From positions 44,091 through 108,090 of the forward strand of contig VFJS01000049.1 of NCBI GenBank assembly GCA_009885955.1: a stretch of 64,000 bases of DNA, in the 5' to 3' direction. This DNA comes from Spirochaetia bacterium (GTDB lineage Bacteria; Spirochaetota; UBA4802; UBA5550). Shown here in pieces: positions 18,711 through 28,546 of this stretch. A program made the position numbers and the translations under genes. A model generated the notes under the pieces. It made no database searches. It saw only the letters and a program-made list of their open reading frames with translations, and was not told the DNA's origin. Position 1 is the first letter of the stretch. Every line of letters starts with the position of its first letter.

Positions 18711-20134
18711 TGGGAGATCCCAAAGGTTTCGTAAAGATAAAAAGGCAAGAGAGCGGCTACCGTCCTGTTGAAGAGAGGATACGGGACTATGGCGAAGTTG
18801 AAATGCAGCTTCCCGATGATGCGAGGATACAACAGGCGTCACGATGCATGGACTGCGGAGTGCCTTTCTGCCACTGGTCCTGTCCCGTGGAAAATATCAT
18901 GCCCGAATTTCAGGACAAGGTTTACAAAAGAGAATGGGAGGAGGCCTATGCCATACTGCAAGAGACGAACAACTTTCCTGAATTTACCGGCAGGGTATGC
19001 CCGGCCCTTTGTGAGCCTTCATGCGTTTTATCTATAAACAGCGAACCGGTAACTATAAGGCAGAATGAACTTGCCATCATTGAAAAGGCCTTTCAGCTGG
19101 GCCTTGTTAAACCGGAACCGCCTGAAAAAAGAACATCGAAAAAAGTTGCAGTCGTGGGCGGAGGCCCGGCCGGGCTGGCCTGCGCCGACCTGCTTAACAA
19201 GGCGGGCCACAGCGTGGTACTGTATGAATCCGAGGAACATGTGGGAGGGTACCTCCGGTACGGCATACCGGACTTCAAGCTCGATAAAAAAATAATAGAA
19301 CGCCGCGTAAACATTCTCACCGAAGAGGGACTGGTAATAAAAACCGGCGTAAAAGTTGGAAGGGACATTGAGACGTCAAAGCTTGCTGATGATTACGACG
19401 CGCTCTGCATATGCATTGGCGCCAGGGAACCCAGGGCGCTCAGCGTGGAGGGGAACGGATTAAAGGGAATACATTATGCCATAGAATACCTTTCACAGCA
19501 GAATAATATCGTGAGCGGAAAATTAATCCCGAAGGAGGAGCTCATTATTGCCTTGGACAAAAATGTCATTGTCATCGGCGGCGGAGACACGGGTTCCGAC
19601 TGTGTCGGGACCGCGAACCGCCAGGGCGCAAGGAGCGTTACACAGATTGAACTGCTGCCCAAACCCCCTGAAAACAGGAGTGAAAATGAACCCTGGCCGC
19701 TCTGGCCTAAAATTCTGAAAACATCAAGCTCCCATGAAGAGGGGTGTGTACGGCTCTGGAACATGCAGACAACAAAAATCATCGGCGAAAATGGGAAGGT
19801 GAAAAAACTTCTGGCTGAAAAAGTGATATGGGAAAAAAACGCTGCCGGCGGAATGCTGATGAAGGAAATTCCCAATTCCGAAATAGATCTTGATGCCGAC
19901 CTGATACTCCTTGCCATGGGATTTGTCCATGTTGTTCATGAAGGCTTTGTAAAAGAGCTCGGCCTGGCACTGGACGAGAGGGGGAATATCAGGATAGACG
20001 GCATGAATATGACAAGTAGAAAAGGGATCTTTGCCGCAGGAGATTCACACAGGGGTGCATCGCTCATAGTATGGGCCATACAGGAGGGGAGAAAGGCTGC
20101 TTTTGCCATTAATGAATATCTGAAAAATTTATAA
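18710..20134 (+). CDS. gltD: Glutamate synthase, small (beta) subunit
   Basis: The 474-residue protein has the full GltD layout. The N-terminal four-helix part carries cysteine clusters CMDCGVPFCHWSCP and CPALCEPSC for two 4Fe-4S centres. Next come a FAD fold VAVVGGGPAGLACADLL and an NAD(P)H fold VIVIGGGDTGSDCVGTA, and the C-terminal GIFAAGDSHRG closes the FAD site. It passes electrons from NAD(P)H to the GltB flavin. It is translationally coupled to gltB. The length is typical and no key residue is missing. Confidence 0.96.
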   Translation: MGDPKGFVKIKRQESGYRPVEERIRDYGEVEMQLPDDARIQQASRCMDCGVPFCHWSCPVENIMPEFQDKVYKREWEEAYAILQETNNFPEFTGRVCPALCEPSCVLSINSEPVTIRQNELAIIEKAFQLGLVKPEPPEKRTSKKVAVVGGGPAGLACADLLNKAGHSVVLYESEEHVGGYLRYGIPDFKLDKKIIERRVNILTEEGLVIKTGVKVGRDIETSKLADDYDALCICIGAREPRALSVEGNGLKGIHYAIEYLSQQNNIVSGKLIPKEELIIALDKNVIVIGGGDTGSDCVGTANRQGARSVTQIELLPKPPENRSENEPWPLWPKILKTSSSHEEGCVRLWNMQTTKIIGENGKVKKLLAEKVIWEKNAAGGMLMKEIPNSEIDLDADLILLAMGFVHVVHEGFVKELGLALDERGNIRIDGMNMTSRKGIFAAGDSHRGASLIVWAIQEGRKAAFAINEYLKNL

Positions 20135-20224
20135 TATTGTTTAGATAATTCCATAGAAAAAAAAGTATTCGCCGGATTATAAATTTTACATTAACTCTTT
20201 AAAAAATGAATGACAATAAACCAT

Positions 20225-20252
20225 ATTCCGGTTATATTGATATAACCGGAAT
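20225..20252. other. Perfect 12-bp inverted repeat with 4-base loop
   Basis: ATTCCGGTTATA, loop TTGA, TATAACCGGAAT. No T-run follows on either strand, so it is not a standard terminator. It lies 90 bases after gltD and 47 before the next gene; an operator or a leader hairpin are both possible. Confidence 0.55.
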
Positions 20253-20298
20253 GAAAGTCGATGAATAACCCTTCCGGAAAAATTTCAGGCTTGAAGAA

Positions 20299-21003
20299 AT
20301 GTTTGATATTAAAGAATATTACAGTAACAGTAGAGAGGCTCAACAAAATGTCGGGGAATTCAGCATTCATACTGATTTGTCCAATATCGAAGAGGATATA
20401 TCCAGGGATATGGATTCCCTTCTGGCCGGCAGGTTTGGAAGCCTTTACCTTACCGATAGATACAAAAACAGTGGAATATCGGCGGAAATATTATATCCAA
20501 AACTAACTTACCCTGGAAACAGGTCTCTGATAATAACCCCGGATAAAATAAGATTCCTTCTCTCTTTTTATCCTGAAAAAAGTGAAATTAAATTAATTGA
20601 GAAAATTGTAATCAGGCCAAGATACATTGAAATAGAAAATGTTGAGTTAGTTTCACTCTATATTGCCAGGAACAGGCTTCTTGTTCTCTATCTTACCCAT
20701 CCTTTTTTTTACAGGCTGGATGACGGCGCGAAAAATAAAAAATTCCTCTCTGCTGATATACAGAACTTTATCCGTACAAAACTTCTCGGGAATAAGTTCG
20801 ATGCAAAAGAATCTTACAAAATAAAGGCGCATCCCCTCTGGTATATAATATCAACCATCAGCCAATCAGCAGGAGATACGGCAAATAAAGCCGGGGAAAA
20901 TAACGGCATGGAAAAATTCTTTGTAAAGAGAAGCGCTGTAGACAATATCACCTATGAATCGCTGAATGACATATCGCTGTTTTATTCGCGTCATGGATAT
21001 TAA
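20299..21003 (+). CDS. Conserved-looking protein of unknown function
   Basis: This 234-residue soluble protein is not recognised. It lacks Cys-rich motifs, a signal peptide and membrane helices. The middle (YPKLTYPGNRSLIITPDKIRFLLSFYP) and RPRYIEIENVELVSLYIARNRLLVLYLTHPFFYRL look like a mixed alpha/beta fold. The start ATG at 20299 has only a weak ribosome site. Its stop overlaps the start of the PHP-phosphatase gene (TAATG), so the two are coupled, and a role linked to that enzyme or to the YfiH protein after it is possible but unproven. Confidence 0.7.
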   Translation: MFDIKEYYSNSREAQQNVGEFSIHTDLSNIEEDISRDMDSLLAGRFGSLYLTDRYKNSGISAEILYPKLTYPGNRSLIITPDKIRFLLSFYPEKSEIKLIEKIVIRPRYIEIENVELVSLYIARNRLLVLYLTHPFFYRLDDGAKNKKFLSADIQNFIRTKLLGNKFDAKESYKIKAHPLWYIISTISQSAGDTANKAGENNGMEKFFVKRSAVDNITYESLNDISLFYSRHGY

Positions 21004-21806
21004 TGGGGCTCATCAACTACCACACACATACACCCCTCTGCTCCCATGCAACAGGAACCACTGAAGAATATGTGAAGTCTGCCATTGAAAAAAACCTGAG
21101 TGAACTCGGCTTTTCCGACCATGCCCCTCTCCCTGAAGAGATGAGAAAAGGGATTACCATGGCCCCTGAGGAACTGGAGCAATATATGGCCTGCATTCTG
21201 GAATACAGGGAAAAGTACCATGACCGTATTTCCATTAAACTCGGATTTGAAGTTGACTACCCTCTTCAACATACTTTTGACATGAAGTATTACAATGACC
21301 CCAGGATCGATTACCTCATGGGATCCTGCCACTTTATTGAGAGCTGGCCCTTTGACCAGGATCCATACAGGGATGAGTACAGGAACAGGGACATAGACGC
21401 TGCCTATGCCGCATACTACACCATAGTGGAATCCATGGCCAAAACCGGGCTCTTTGACATCATTGGGCATTTCGATCTGATAAAAAAATTCGGATTCAGG
21501 CCGGTAAAAAATTTCTCCGGCCAAGTGGAAATAATTGCCGGCATATTGTCAGTGAAGGGAACAGCAGTGGAGATCAACACTTCCGGCCTCCTCAAACCGG
21601 TTGGTGAAATGTACCCTTCCGATGAGATCATTAAAATCCTTTTTGAAAAAAATGTTCCTGTCACAACGGGATCGGACTGCCACTCTCCTGACCTCATAGA
21701 CTACATGCTCAGGGAGGCCGTGGTTAAACTTAAAAAAGCAGGTTACAGAAAAATTTCCGGCTTTGAAAAAAGGAAGAGATATGACATCGACATCGATGAA
21801 ATCTGA
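21003..21806 (+). CDS. hisK: PHP-family histidinol-phosphatase
   Basis: The 267-residue protein has the PHP metal-site motifs in order: YHTHTPLCSH, FEVDYP, MGSCHF, DIIGHFDLIKKFG, VEINTSGL and TTGSDCHSPD. These fit the HisJ/HisK histidinol-phosphatase family, which removes phosphate from L-histidinol phosphate in histidine synthesis. No other his gene is near, so a related phosphoester substrate cannot be ruled out. It is coupled to the gene before it by TAATG and overlaps the next gene by 26 bases. Confidence 0.87.
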   Translation: MGLINYHTHTPLCSHATGTTEEYVKSAIEKNLSELGFSDHAPLPEEMRKGITMAPEELEQYMACILEYREKYHDRISIKLGFEVDYPLQHTFDMKYYNDPRIDYLMGSCHFIESWPFDQDPYRDEYRNRDIDAAYAAYYTIVESMAKTGLFDIIGHFDLIKKFGFRPVKNFSGQVEIIAGILSVKGTAVEINTSGLLKPVGEMYPSDEIIKILFEKNVPVTTGSDCHSPDLIDYMLREAVVKLKKAGYRKISGFEKRKRYDIDIDEI

Positions 21807-22515
21807 TTGCGGTATTTTCGAAACGGTCCATGATATCCCAGGCCTGTCAATCGGAATCATCGGCAAGATGTGCAACCGTATTGATTATGGCAGGGATCGC
21901 GAACCTGTCAGGAGTGATGAAAGGATTCTTCTTTCCGGTACTACAGGCCTTCAGGGAAAAAATATTATCTTCCTTAACCAGGTGCATGGAGATGATATCC
22001 TGTCAGTTGAAGCCTATCCTGAGAGGGATTTAGTTACAGCCGGTGATGCCGACGGAATAGTGACGAACCTCCCGGGACTCTGCCTGGTCATCAGGACTGC
22101 GGATTGTGTTCCCGTATTTGCCTGCGACCCGGTGAACAGGATTATCGGAGCTGCACACTCAGGCTGGAAAGGTACAAAGCTTGCCATATCAGCAAAACTC
22201 GTACGGGAGATGAAGAAAAAATTCAACAGCAGCCCTGCCGATATCAGAATTTTTATTCTCCCCTCCATAGGCCCTGAATCCTATACCGTGAACGACGATG
22301 TCGCCCGGTTTTTCAGCGGTTACGTGAACATCAGGAAAAACACAATCTATCTCAGCCTTTGGGACCACATTGAAGACTCCCTTACTGCTGAAGGGATATC
22401 CAGGGAGAATATATTCAACCATAGAATATGCAATCATATCCGGAACGGTGATTTTTTTTCGCACAGGAAAGGTGACATCGGAAGAAATCTTAATTTTGGA
22501 TATTTTACAGGATGA
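21781..22515 (+). CDS. pgeF: YfiH/laccase-domain purine nucleoside phosphorylase-like protein
   Basis: The family signature is complete: FLNQVHGDDI, VIRTADCVPVFA and IGAAHSGWKGT supply the His-Cys-His zinc site, and LPSIGPESYTV follows. Members were named polyphenol oxidases but have adenosine deaminase and purine phosphorylase activity, and in some bacteria act in cell-wall quality control. The start is set at the ATG at 21781 (AGGAAG 5 bases before it) rather than 21763, giving 244 residues. It overlaps the end of the PHP-phosphatase gene, so it is the last gene of a three-gene operon. Confidence 0.86.
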   Translation: MTSTSMKSDCGIFETVHDIPGLSIGIIGKMCNRIDYGRDREPVRSDERILLSGTTGLQGKNIIFLNQVHGDDILSVEAYPERDLVTAGDADGIVTNLPGLCLVIRTADCVPVFACDPVNRIIGAAHSGWKGTKLAISAKLVREMKKKFNSSPADIRIFILPSIGPESYTVNDDVARFFSGYVNIRKNTIYLSLWDHIEDSLTAEGISRENIFNHRICNHIRNGDFFSHRKGDIGRNLNFGYFTG

Positions 22516-22552
22516 AGCCCGAAGCATAATCGGGATCGTGTCTTGGACACCT

Positions 22553-22727
22553 GACCTCACCCCCGGCCCCTCTCCTGGCAGGAGAGGGGTGGAAGATAAT
22601 GGTACATTATTGTTTGTATGACAAAGGATAAATATTAGTACTAAATGAAAATTTAATTTTTGAATCACCTATAATTCATTCTACTCTCCCCTTCTCCAAC
22701 CTGGAGAAGGGGTAGGGGGATGAGGTC
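22553..22727. repeat. MITE-like palindromic element (175 bp)
   Basis: The element has near-perfect terminal inverted repeats (GACCTCACCCCC ... GGGGGATGAGGTC) and two internal hairpins, CCCCTCTCCTG/CAGGAGAGGGG and CCCCTTCTCCA/TGGAGAAGGGG. It encodes nothing. Its edge matches the repeat at 1403 and a piece near 55718. Confidence 0.7.
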
Positions 22728-22811
22728 GGATCAGTTTAATGAAAAACCCTCACTTGATTCGAGAAAATGCACAGGACACCGTAACGTAATATATATTTTA
22801 GGAGTGTTAAA

Positions 22812-24014
22812 ATGTCTTTTACAAAATCCCAGCTTGAAAAGTATGCCGATGTGATCATTTGGGGGCTAGAAACGGCAAGGACCAAAAAGTTCAGGCCCTA
22901 CGATATCATTAACCTGAGATTCGAAACAGATGCCCTCCCTCTTGCGGAAACTGTTTCAAGAAAACTTATACAGATGAAAATGAATGTCTTTCCGCGGAGC
23001 CTTTTGAATCCGGTCATGGAAAAAAATTTCTATGAGTATTCCGATAAAAAACAGCGGGCCTTCATTGGAAAGTGGGAGGACAACTTCGCCGAAAGCATGA
23101 ACGGGAATATTCTCCTATCCGCCCCGGCTTCTCTCACCCACTTGAAATCAATTGATCCAAAAAGAATCAATGAGACTGCTATTGCAAGAAAAAGGCTTAG
23201 AAAAATAATGGAGAAGCGTGAGGAGCAGGGACTTTTCAGCTGGACATTATGCACCTATCCGACCATGGAACTGGCAAAGCAGGCAGGCCTCACAATAAAA
23301 GACTATACCGGGCAGATTATTAAGGCATGCCTGCTTGACAGCAAAGACCCGATAGCCAAGTGGAAGGAGATTTATGCCGAGAGCGGTGCCATAAAAAAAT
23401 GGCTTGGGAGCATGCCGATAAAAACAATCCACGTTGAATCAAATTCCTGTGACTTGAAAATAGCGCTGGGAGAGAAAAGGAGATTCCTGGGAATTTCCGG
23501 CCACAATATCCCTTCCTTTGAAATTTTCACATCACCGGACTGGAGGGGAACTGAAGGGAGATACTACGCCAACCTCCCATCCTTCAGGACAGGAAACATT
23601 GTTGAAGGAGTTTCCCTTGATTTCAAAAAAGGTGAGATAGTGAAAGCCGGTGCAGAAAAAGGTGAGGCCTTTCTTAAAAAAATGATAGAGATGGACAGGG
23701 GTTCTAAACGGATAGGTGAATTCTCAATGACAGACAGGCGTTTTTCAAGGATAAACAGGTTCATGGCCGATACCCTCTTTGACGAAAACTTCGGAGGTAA
23801 ATTCGGAAACTGCCACCTTGCCATAGGGGCATCCTATTCAGACACCTACAGCGGAAAAATATCGGAACTTACTCAGGCTAAAAAAACGGCACTGGGATTC
23901 AATGATTCAGCCCTGCACTGGGACCTGGTAAACACGGAGGACAAGAGTGTATCTGCCGTTCTTGCAGGCGGAAAAAAAATAACCGTGTATGAACACGGCA
24001 TGTTCAAATACTGA
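22812..24014 (+). CDS. M29-family aminopeptidase
   Basis: The 400-residue protein is a thermophilic-aminopeptidase-type (AmpS/PepS) metallopeptidase. The expected metal ligands are visible: Glu237 in SFEIFTSPDW, Glu303 in GEFSM, His335 in GNCHLAIG, and His369 and Asp371 in ALHWDLV. It would remove N-terminal residues from peptides in the cytoplasm, using two divalent ions. Length and motif spacing are normal. GGAGTG precedes the ATG. It stands alone between a palindromic element and an opposing gene. Confidence 0.93.
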   Translation: MSFTKSQLEKYADVIIWGLETARTKKFRPYDIINLRFETDALPLAETVSRKLIQMKMNVFPRSLLNPVMEKNFYEYSDKKQRAFIGKWEDNFAESMNGNILLSAPASLTHLKSIDPKRINETAIARKRLRKIMEKREEQGLFSWTLCTYPTMELAKQAGLTIKDYTGQIIKACLLDSKDPIAKWKEIYAESGAIKKWLGSMPIKTIHVESNSCDLKIALGEKRRFLGISGHNIPSFEIFTSPDWRGTEGRYYANLPSFRTGNIVEGVSLDFKKGEIVKAGAEKGEAFLKKMIEMDRGSKRIGEFSMTDRRFSRINRFMADTLFDENFGGKFGNCHLAIGASYSDTYSGKISELTQAKKTALGFNDSALHWDLVNTEDKSVSAVLAGGKKITVYEHGMFKY

Positions 24015-24031
24015 AAATACCGGCTGCTTTG

Positions 24032-25258
24032 TTACTTATAGCTGAGCAGCCTCTGCTCTCCAGTCAGTTTTCTTTTTGCGGTGAGGTCCTGTGATACTTC
24101 CAGGGTACCCAGGTATTCATTGTTCACGCCTCTCAGCGCAAAGTATTCAATATGTATAAAACGGCCACCCAGGTTAATCCAGAATGCGGCGCTCTCCTGT
24201 TTGCCCGATTTGAAATCGTCCAATATCTTTTCTACGACATGGACGCTTGCCGGGGGATGGCAGAGCTGTATTTTCCTTCCGACGATGGCCCTGCTCCTGT
24301 CAAAGATACGGTCCCTGCTTTCTGAAAAGTATCTCACGGTGTCGGTGCTGTCAACGAATGTCATGTCCACCGGCAGGATATTCAGGACTTTTATGAGTTC
24401 ATCAACCGACATGCTGCCGCTCGGGAGCCTGATCCTCCCTTCATCCTTTTTATCCGCCCCGTCCTCATGTTTCATATCTGCCGGGATCCATTCAATCCTT
24501 GCGTCGTAGAGACAAAATCCTATATCACTGCTCTGCCTGTATATCTCATGCCAGTCCGCCGCATCGAGGGTGTCGAGGCTCATGGGTAACAGTACACTCT
24601 CCTCCTTGTCAATCATTTCAAGTACGGAGTCTACCGCCTTCTGCACAATTGGAACTGATGTAACCAGATCGTCCCTGCCCCATTTCCTGTCTGCGGCCAG
24701 TTCCGCCCGGGCTTCTTTCAGGAATTTTCTCGCCTCATCATCCTTGGCCCACATAACCTTTGACGGACCGGTTATCCCTTTCTTCTCAAGATAAGGGAAC
24801 AGGAGATTCTCCTTCCTCCTGTAGTGTTTGTCGATGTCGCTCAGGGAATTCAGGCGGAGCTTGAGTTCATTTAATATATCATTGATAATAAAATCACTCC
24901 CGGTCTCCAGTATATTGCTTAAAATCCTCTGTATGGATGCCGCTTCCCATGTAACAGCAATGTTCTCCTGCAAAAATGTATGGACAGGATGCCCCGGTTC
25001 AGCCTCTATTTTCGGTTTTTCAATATTTCCTTTTAAAACCGCGGAGTGAATATCACAGAGCTTCAGTATCTCATCCTGTGAGATTCCTTCATTCATAAGC
25101 TCCTGCTCGGCCTTCACCACGTCGGCGTAGGGAACCTTCCCCAGAAGCTGTTCCAGTTCCTTCCTCACCTTTTCCTGGGTCCCGTTGACATGAAGGCTCC
25201 TTATAAGGTTTTTCAGTATATCCTTTCTTTTGTCTGAATCCATCATCAACTCACTCAT
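24032..25258 (-). CDS. DUF438/hemerythrin/PAS protein
   Basis: Three domains follow in order. DUF438 covers about 1-75 (KRKDILKNLIRSLHVNG), a hemerythrin-like HHE region about 90-230 (HPVHTFLQENIA, HYRRKENLLFPYLEK, EESVLLPMS), and a PAS domain about 280-405 (MTFVDSTDTVRYFSESRDRIFDR). The histidines and glutamates could bind a di-iron centre and the PAS domain a ligand. Related proteins are thought to sense oxygen, nitric oxide or iron. I moved the start to M5 (25258) because GGAGG lies within the track's first codons, 5 bases before it. Confidence 0.88.
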   Translation of the reverse strand: MSELMMDSDKRKDILKNLIRSLHVNGTQEKVRKELEQLLGKVPYADVVKAEQELMNEGISQDEILKLCDIHSAVLKGNIEKPKIEAEPGHPVHTFLQENIAVTWEAASIQRILSNILETGSDFIINDILNELKLRLNSLSDIDKHYRRKENLLFPYLEKKGITGPSKVMWAKDDEARKFLKEARAELAADRKWGRDDLVTSVPIVQKAVDSVLEMIDKEESVLLPMSLDTLDAADWHEIYRQSSDIGFCLYDARIEWIPADMKHEDGADKKDEGRIRLPSGSMSVDELIKVLNILPVDMTFVDSTDTVRYFSESRDRIFDRSRAIVGRKIQLCHPPASVHVVEKILDDFKSGKQESAAFWINLGGRFIHIEYFALRGVNNEYLGTLEVSQDLTAKRKLTGEQRLLSYK

Positions 25259-25312
25259 ATCAGCCTCCATAAAATATAAAATTTGGATTATCCATCTATG
25301 ATAAATATTTAT

Positions 25313-27361
25313 TCACGGATTTTTTTCCAGCAGCTTTCTCACCTCGTCCGGTTCTGTGACAGGCATGCTGCATGCCTGATCCCGGCAGATATATACAGCA
25401 GTCCTCCCGCCCTGTTTGACCCTTCCCCTGAGGAGGGGGACCGGGTTGTCAGATCCGGCATCATCAGGGGAATAGGCAATTACCATTCCAGGCCTGAACA
25501 CACTGTTTAATACATTCAACATCTCTCCGGTTGCCGGGGAATCGCTGTCACCTACAACTGCCGCGCCGGTAATCCCGCCGGCTGACAGGCAGAGGGCATT
25601 CAGGGCCTCTCCTGACATCATCGGATACCGAAACATGACCGGCATAAGTTTATTTAAAACAGCGCCCGCAGCTTCTGCAAATCTGCTGTCGCCGCTGTAA
25701 CACCATAGCCTCAGGAGCTGTCTGGCCATCATAGAATTCCCGGAGGGTACTGCATTGTCCTGAATATTTTTAGGCCTCATAAAAAGTTCCTCATGGCCGC
25801 TACCGGTGTCAAAGAAAAGTCCGTCACCGGAACTAAAATTTTCGATGACATATCCGGCATATCTGAAAGCATGGTCGACCCACTTCCCGTCAAAAGTCGC
25901 CTGGTAAAGCTCAATGAAGGCATCAATCACGCTTCCGTAATCATCAAGGAAGCCGTTAATTTTTGCTGTCCCGTCCTTGTATATATGGAATATGCCAGCC
26001 TGCCCGGAGCCGAGTTTATCAATAATAAAATTTCCCGATTTTACAGCAGCCGCCAGGTAATCCTTTCTCCCGAGTATCCTGGATGCTTCGGCAAGGCTTG
26101 CCGTCATCATCCCGCTCCATGAGGTAATTATTTTATCGTCCAGGCCCGGCCTGGTACGTTTTCCCCTCTGGTCATAGAGGATCTTTTTTATCATCCTGAT
26201 CCTCTCCCTCAAGTCCTTCTCAGTGAGATTGAACTTTTCAGCAGCCGATTTTTCATCATGGGGAATATTGAGGATATTACCCCCCTCAAAGTTGGGTTCA
26301 TCTCCTATGCCCCAGTAGAACGAGGCCAGGCTGAAATCATCTCCCAGTATCCCCCTGAGTTCCTCCCTGTCCCAGACGAAGAACCTACCCTCTTCACCAT
26401 CGGTATCTGCATCGGTGGAAGAATAAAATCCGCCATCAGGCGAGGCCATCTCTCTTACTACATACTCATAAATTTCAACCGCAACATCTTTGAACACTTC
26501 ATTCCCGGTCATCTGCCAGGCATGGAGGTAGAGGCGGCTGAGCTGGGCATTATCATAAAGCATTTTTTCGAAATGAGGGACAAGCCACTTTTCATCAACG
26601 CTGTATCTGTGGAAGCCTCCGCCCACCTGATCATAGATCCCGCCACTGCTCATCTTCACCAGCGTACCGATTGCCGCATCAAGGGGTTCTCTTTTCCCTG
26701 AAATAATAGAATATCTTAACATGAATTCATATATGCCCGGACTTGGAAACTTCGGCGCCCCTTTCATCCCGCCATAGACACTGTCCATGTTCCTGTTGAG
26801 TATATCCCAGGCTGTATGTAAGATGTTCATTCCGTCCTGTTCAGAATCCTTAAGGGTACCGAAAATATCGGCCTTGAGGGTATGCCCGATGTTTTCAGCA
26901 GCAGCATCAACGTCCTTCCTCCTGTTCCTGTAGGCGCTGCTGACAGAATCCAGCACTTGAGCAAATGAAGGGAGGCCATGGAGAGGCCGCGGCGGGAAAT
27001 AGGTTCCGCCGAAAAAAGGACGTCCGTCGGGCAGGAGAAAAACCGTCATGGGCCACCCGCCCCGCCCGGTAATTGCCTGAACAGCCTGCATGTAGATACT
27101 GTCAAGGTCAGGGCGTTCCTCCCTGTCCACTTTTATGTTTATAAAATGCCTGTTCATAATATCTGCAGTATCATGATCTTCAAAGCTCTCCTTCTCCATG
27201 ACATGGCACCAGTGACAGGCACTATAACCAATACTCAACAGTATGGGCCTGTCAGATTCCCTGGCCGCCAGTAAAGCCTCACTCCCCCATGGGTACCAGT
27301 GAACCGGATTCCCGGCATGCTGAAGAAGGTAAGGACTCGATTCATTTTTCAGCCTATTCAT
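25313..27361 (-). CDS. YyaL-type thioredoxin-fold/glycoside-hydrolase-like protein
   Basis: The 682-residue protein matches the YyaL/SPATA20 family. An N-terminal thioredoxin-like domain ([37 protein letters not shown] with CxxC at 49-52, [31 protein letters not shown]) is followed by an (alpha/alpha)6 barrel ([40 protein letters not shown]). The biological role is unknown; redox or sugar-related work is inferred from the folds. The start overlaps the stop of the upstream FN3 protein by 8 bases, so the two are coupled. Confidence 0.92.
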   Translation of the reverse strand: MNRLKNESSPYLLQHAGNPVHWYPWGSEALLAARESDRPILLSIGYSACHWCHVMEKESFEDHDTADIMNRHFINIKVDREERPDLDSIYMQAVQAITGRGGWPMTVFLLPDGRPFFGGTYFPPRPLHGLPSFAQVLDSVSSAYRNRRKDVDAAAENIGHTLKADIFGTLKDSEQDGMNILHTAWDILNRNMDSVYGGMKGAPKFPSPGIYEFMLRYSIISGKREPLDAAIGTLVKMSSGGIYDQVGGGFHRYSVDEKWLVPHFEKMLYDNAQLSRLYLHAWQMTGNEVFKDVAVEIYEYVVREMASPDGGFYSSTDADTDGEEGRFFVWDREELRGILGDDFSLASFYWGIGDEPNFEGGNILNIPHDEKSAAEKFNLTEKDLRERIRMIKKILYDQRGKRTRPGLDDKIITSWSGMMTASLAEASRILGRKDYLAAAVKSGNFIIDKLGSGQAGIFHIYKDGTAKINGFLDDYGSVIDAFIELYQATFDGKWVDHAFRYAGYVIENFSSGDGLFFDTGSGHEELFMRPKNIQDNAVPSGNSMMARQLLRLWCYSGDSRFAEAAGAVLNKLMPVMFRYPMMSGEALNALCLSAGGITGAAVVGDSDSPATGEMLNVLNSVFRPGMVIAYSPDDAGSDNPVPLLRGRVKQGGRTAVYICRDQACSMPVTEPDEVRKLLEKNP

Positions 27362-28322
27362 TGTCCCTCTTTTTCTGCGCGTCTTCCATCATCTTTTTCA
27401 GCTTCCTGCTGCCCGAACCTATCATCACCGTGCTGGTGCGCCAGTTCCTGCAGTCCCGGTAATATTCCGTGGATATGCCCAGGGCTTCGTACGATGGAAT
27501 GAACATGCCGGCACCCCCGATTTGGATCCTTTCGGCATCTCCGGTATAAATGCAGTAGGCCATGACATTCTTCATAAGCCGCTTAATGAGGGCGTTGCTC
27601 TTTTTTACTTTCCTGCATTCATTGAAAAAATTATAAAGCTTCCCTGAATTAAATTTTACAATGCATGCATTGCCCTTCATGAAATATATTTCGCGCTTTT
27701 CCGGATTTAATTCATAGCGGTCAAAATCCCTGATGAGCTTCAAATCGCCATTTTTTATATAGCCGCCGCCTACATATATAACCAGAGAAAGCTTCACCTG
27801 GTTGATATAATATTTTTCCAGAAAACCGGCATGCTCCTTTTCCAGATCCGCCTTGATTCCATCATTGATACCGGGACACTCCCTGTTCTTTCCCCTGATC
27901 ACATCATCCAGATTTTCTGACATTATCGGGCCGGATTTTCTGAATCCGAAATCAACATCACTGAGCGGATCCAAAAGGTCATCTCCCGACATTAAGACCC
28001 GGTACCAGTATTTCATTCCAGGCGCGGCGCTTTTATCCGTGAAAGCATTTTCTCCGGCAGTTCCAACTTCATCAAAAGGGCCATTCTGAAAAATAGATCG
28101 ATAAATAATAAAAGTATTTTCTCCGGGCGGTGAATTCCATTTCAGAGCAATACTATCGGCTGAAGATCCCCTGGATAGAGTAAATCCACTTATTGCCTTA
28201 TCAGGTATTTTCTCCGGAACATTTGATAAATTTTTTTTCTCGCGGCCGGCATTCTCTTCCGGGATCAAAGGTAACGGCATAATGATGCATGACAGTAAAA
28301 ATAATAATATCAAGAATCTCAT
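27354..28322 (-). CDS. Exported protein with a fibronectin type III-like domain
   Basis: The 322-residue product starts with a hydrophobic signal peptide ([20 protein letters not shown]; the Cys lacks a convincing lipobox). Residues about 45-115 ([22 protein letters not shown] ... [10 protein letters not shown]) have the W/Y pattern of an FN3 domain. The remainder is unassigned; it holds several Cys and a [14 protein letters not shown] segment. It is likely periplasmic or surface exposed. It is coupled to the YyaL-type gene downstream. No function is proposed. Confidence 0.75.
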   Translation of the reverse strand: MRFLILLFLLSCIIMPLPLIPEENAGREKKNLSNVPEKIPDKAISGFTLSRGSSADSIALKWNSPPGENTFIIYRSIFQNGPFDEVGTAGENAFTDKSAAPGMKYWYRVLMSGDDLLDPLSDVDFGFRKSGPIMSENLDDVIRGKNRECPGINDGIKADLEKEHAGFLEKYYINQVKLSLVIYVGGGYIKNGDLKLIRDFDRYELNPEKREIYFMKGNACIVKFNSGKLYNFFNECRKVKKSNALIKRLMKNVMAYCIYTGDAERIQIGGAGMFIPSYEALGISTEYYRDCRNWRTSTVMIGSGSRKLKKMMEDAQKKRDNE

Positions 28323-28450
28323 GAACTTACGCCTGCCGGTTGTTAATGTACCTGGATTTGATACTATTCATTATACCTGTTCTTCATAAAATCCGGTTAG
28401 TATCGGTATCTAATGCAAACTAATAATATTTCTGATTTGCAAATAACAGG

Positions 28451-28479
28451 TTGTCAATAATAAAATCAGTAAATATACC
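28451..28479 (+). promoter_or_regulatory. Candidate promoter of the ABC transporter pair
   Basis: TTGTCA (28451-28456), 17 bases, TATACC (28474-28479), in the divergent gap between the FN3 protein and the permease gene. Confidence 0.35.
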
Positions 28480-28546
28480 GATTATATCTTTATGAAATTT
28501 TATTTTTTTATTGTACAATTTTACCTACATAAAATTATCTGTATTT

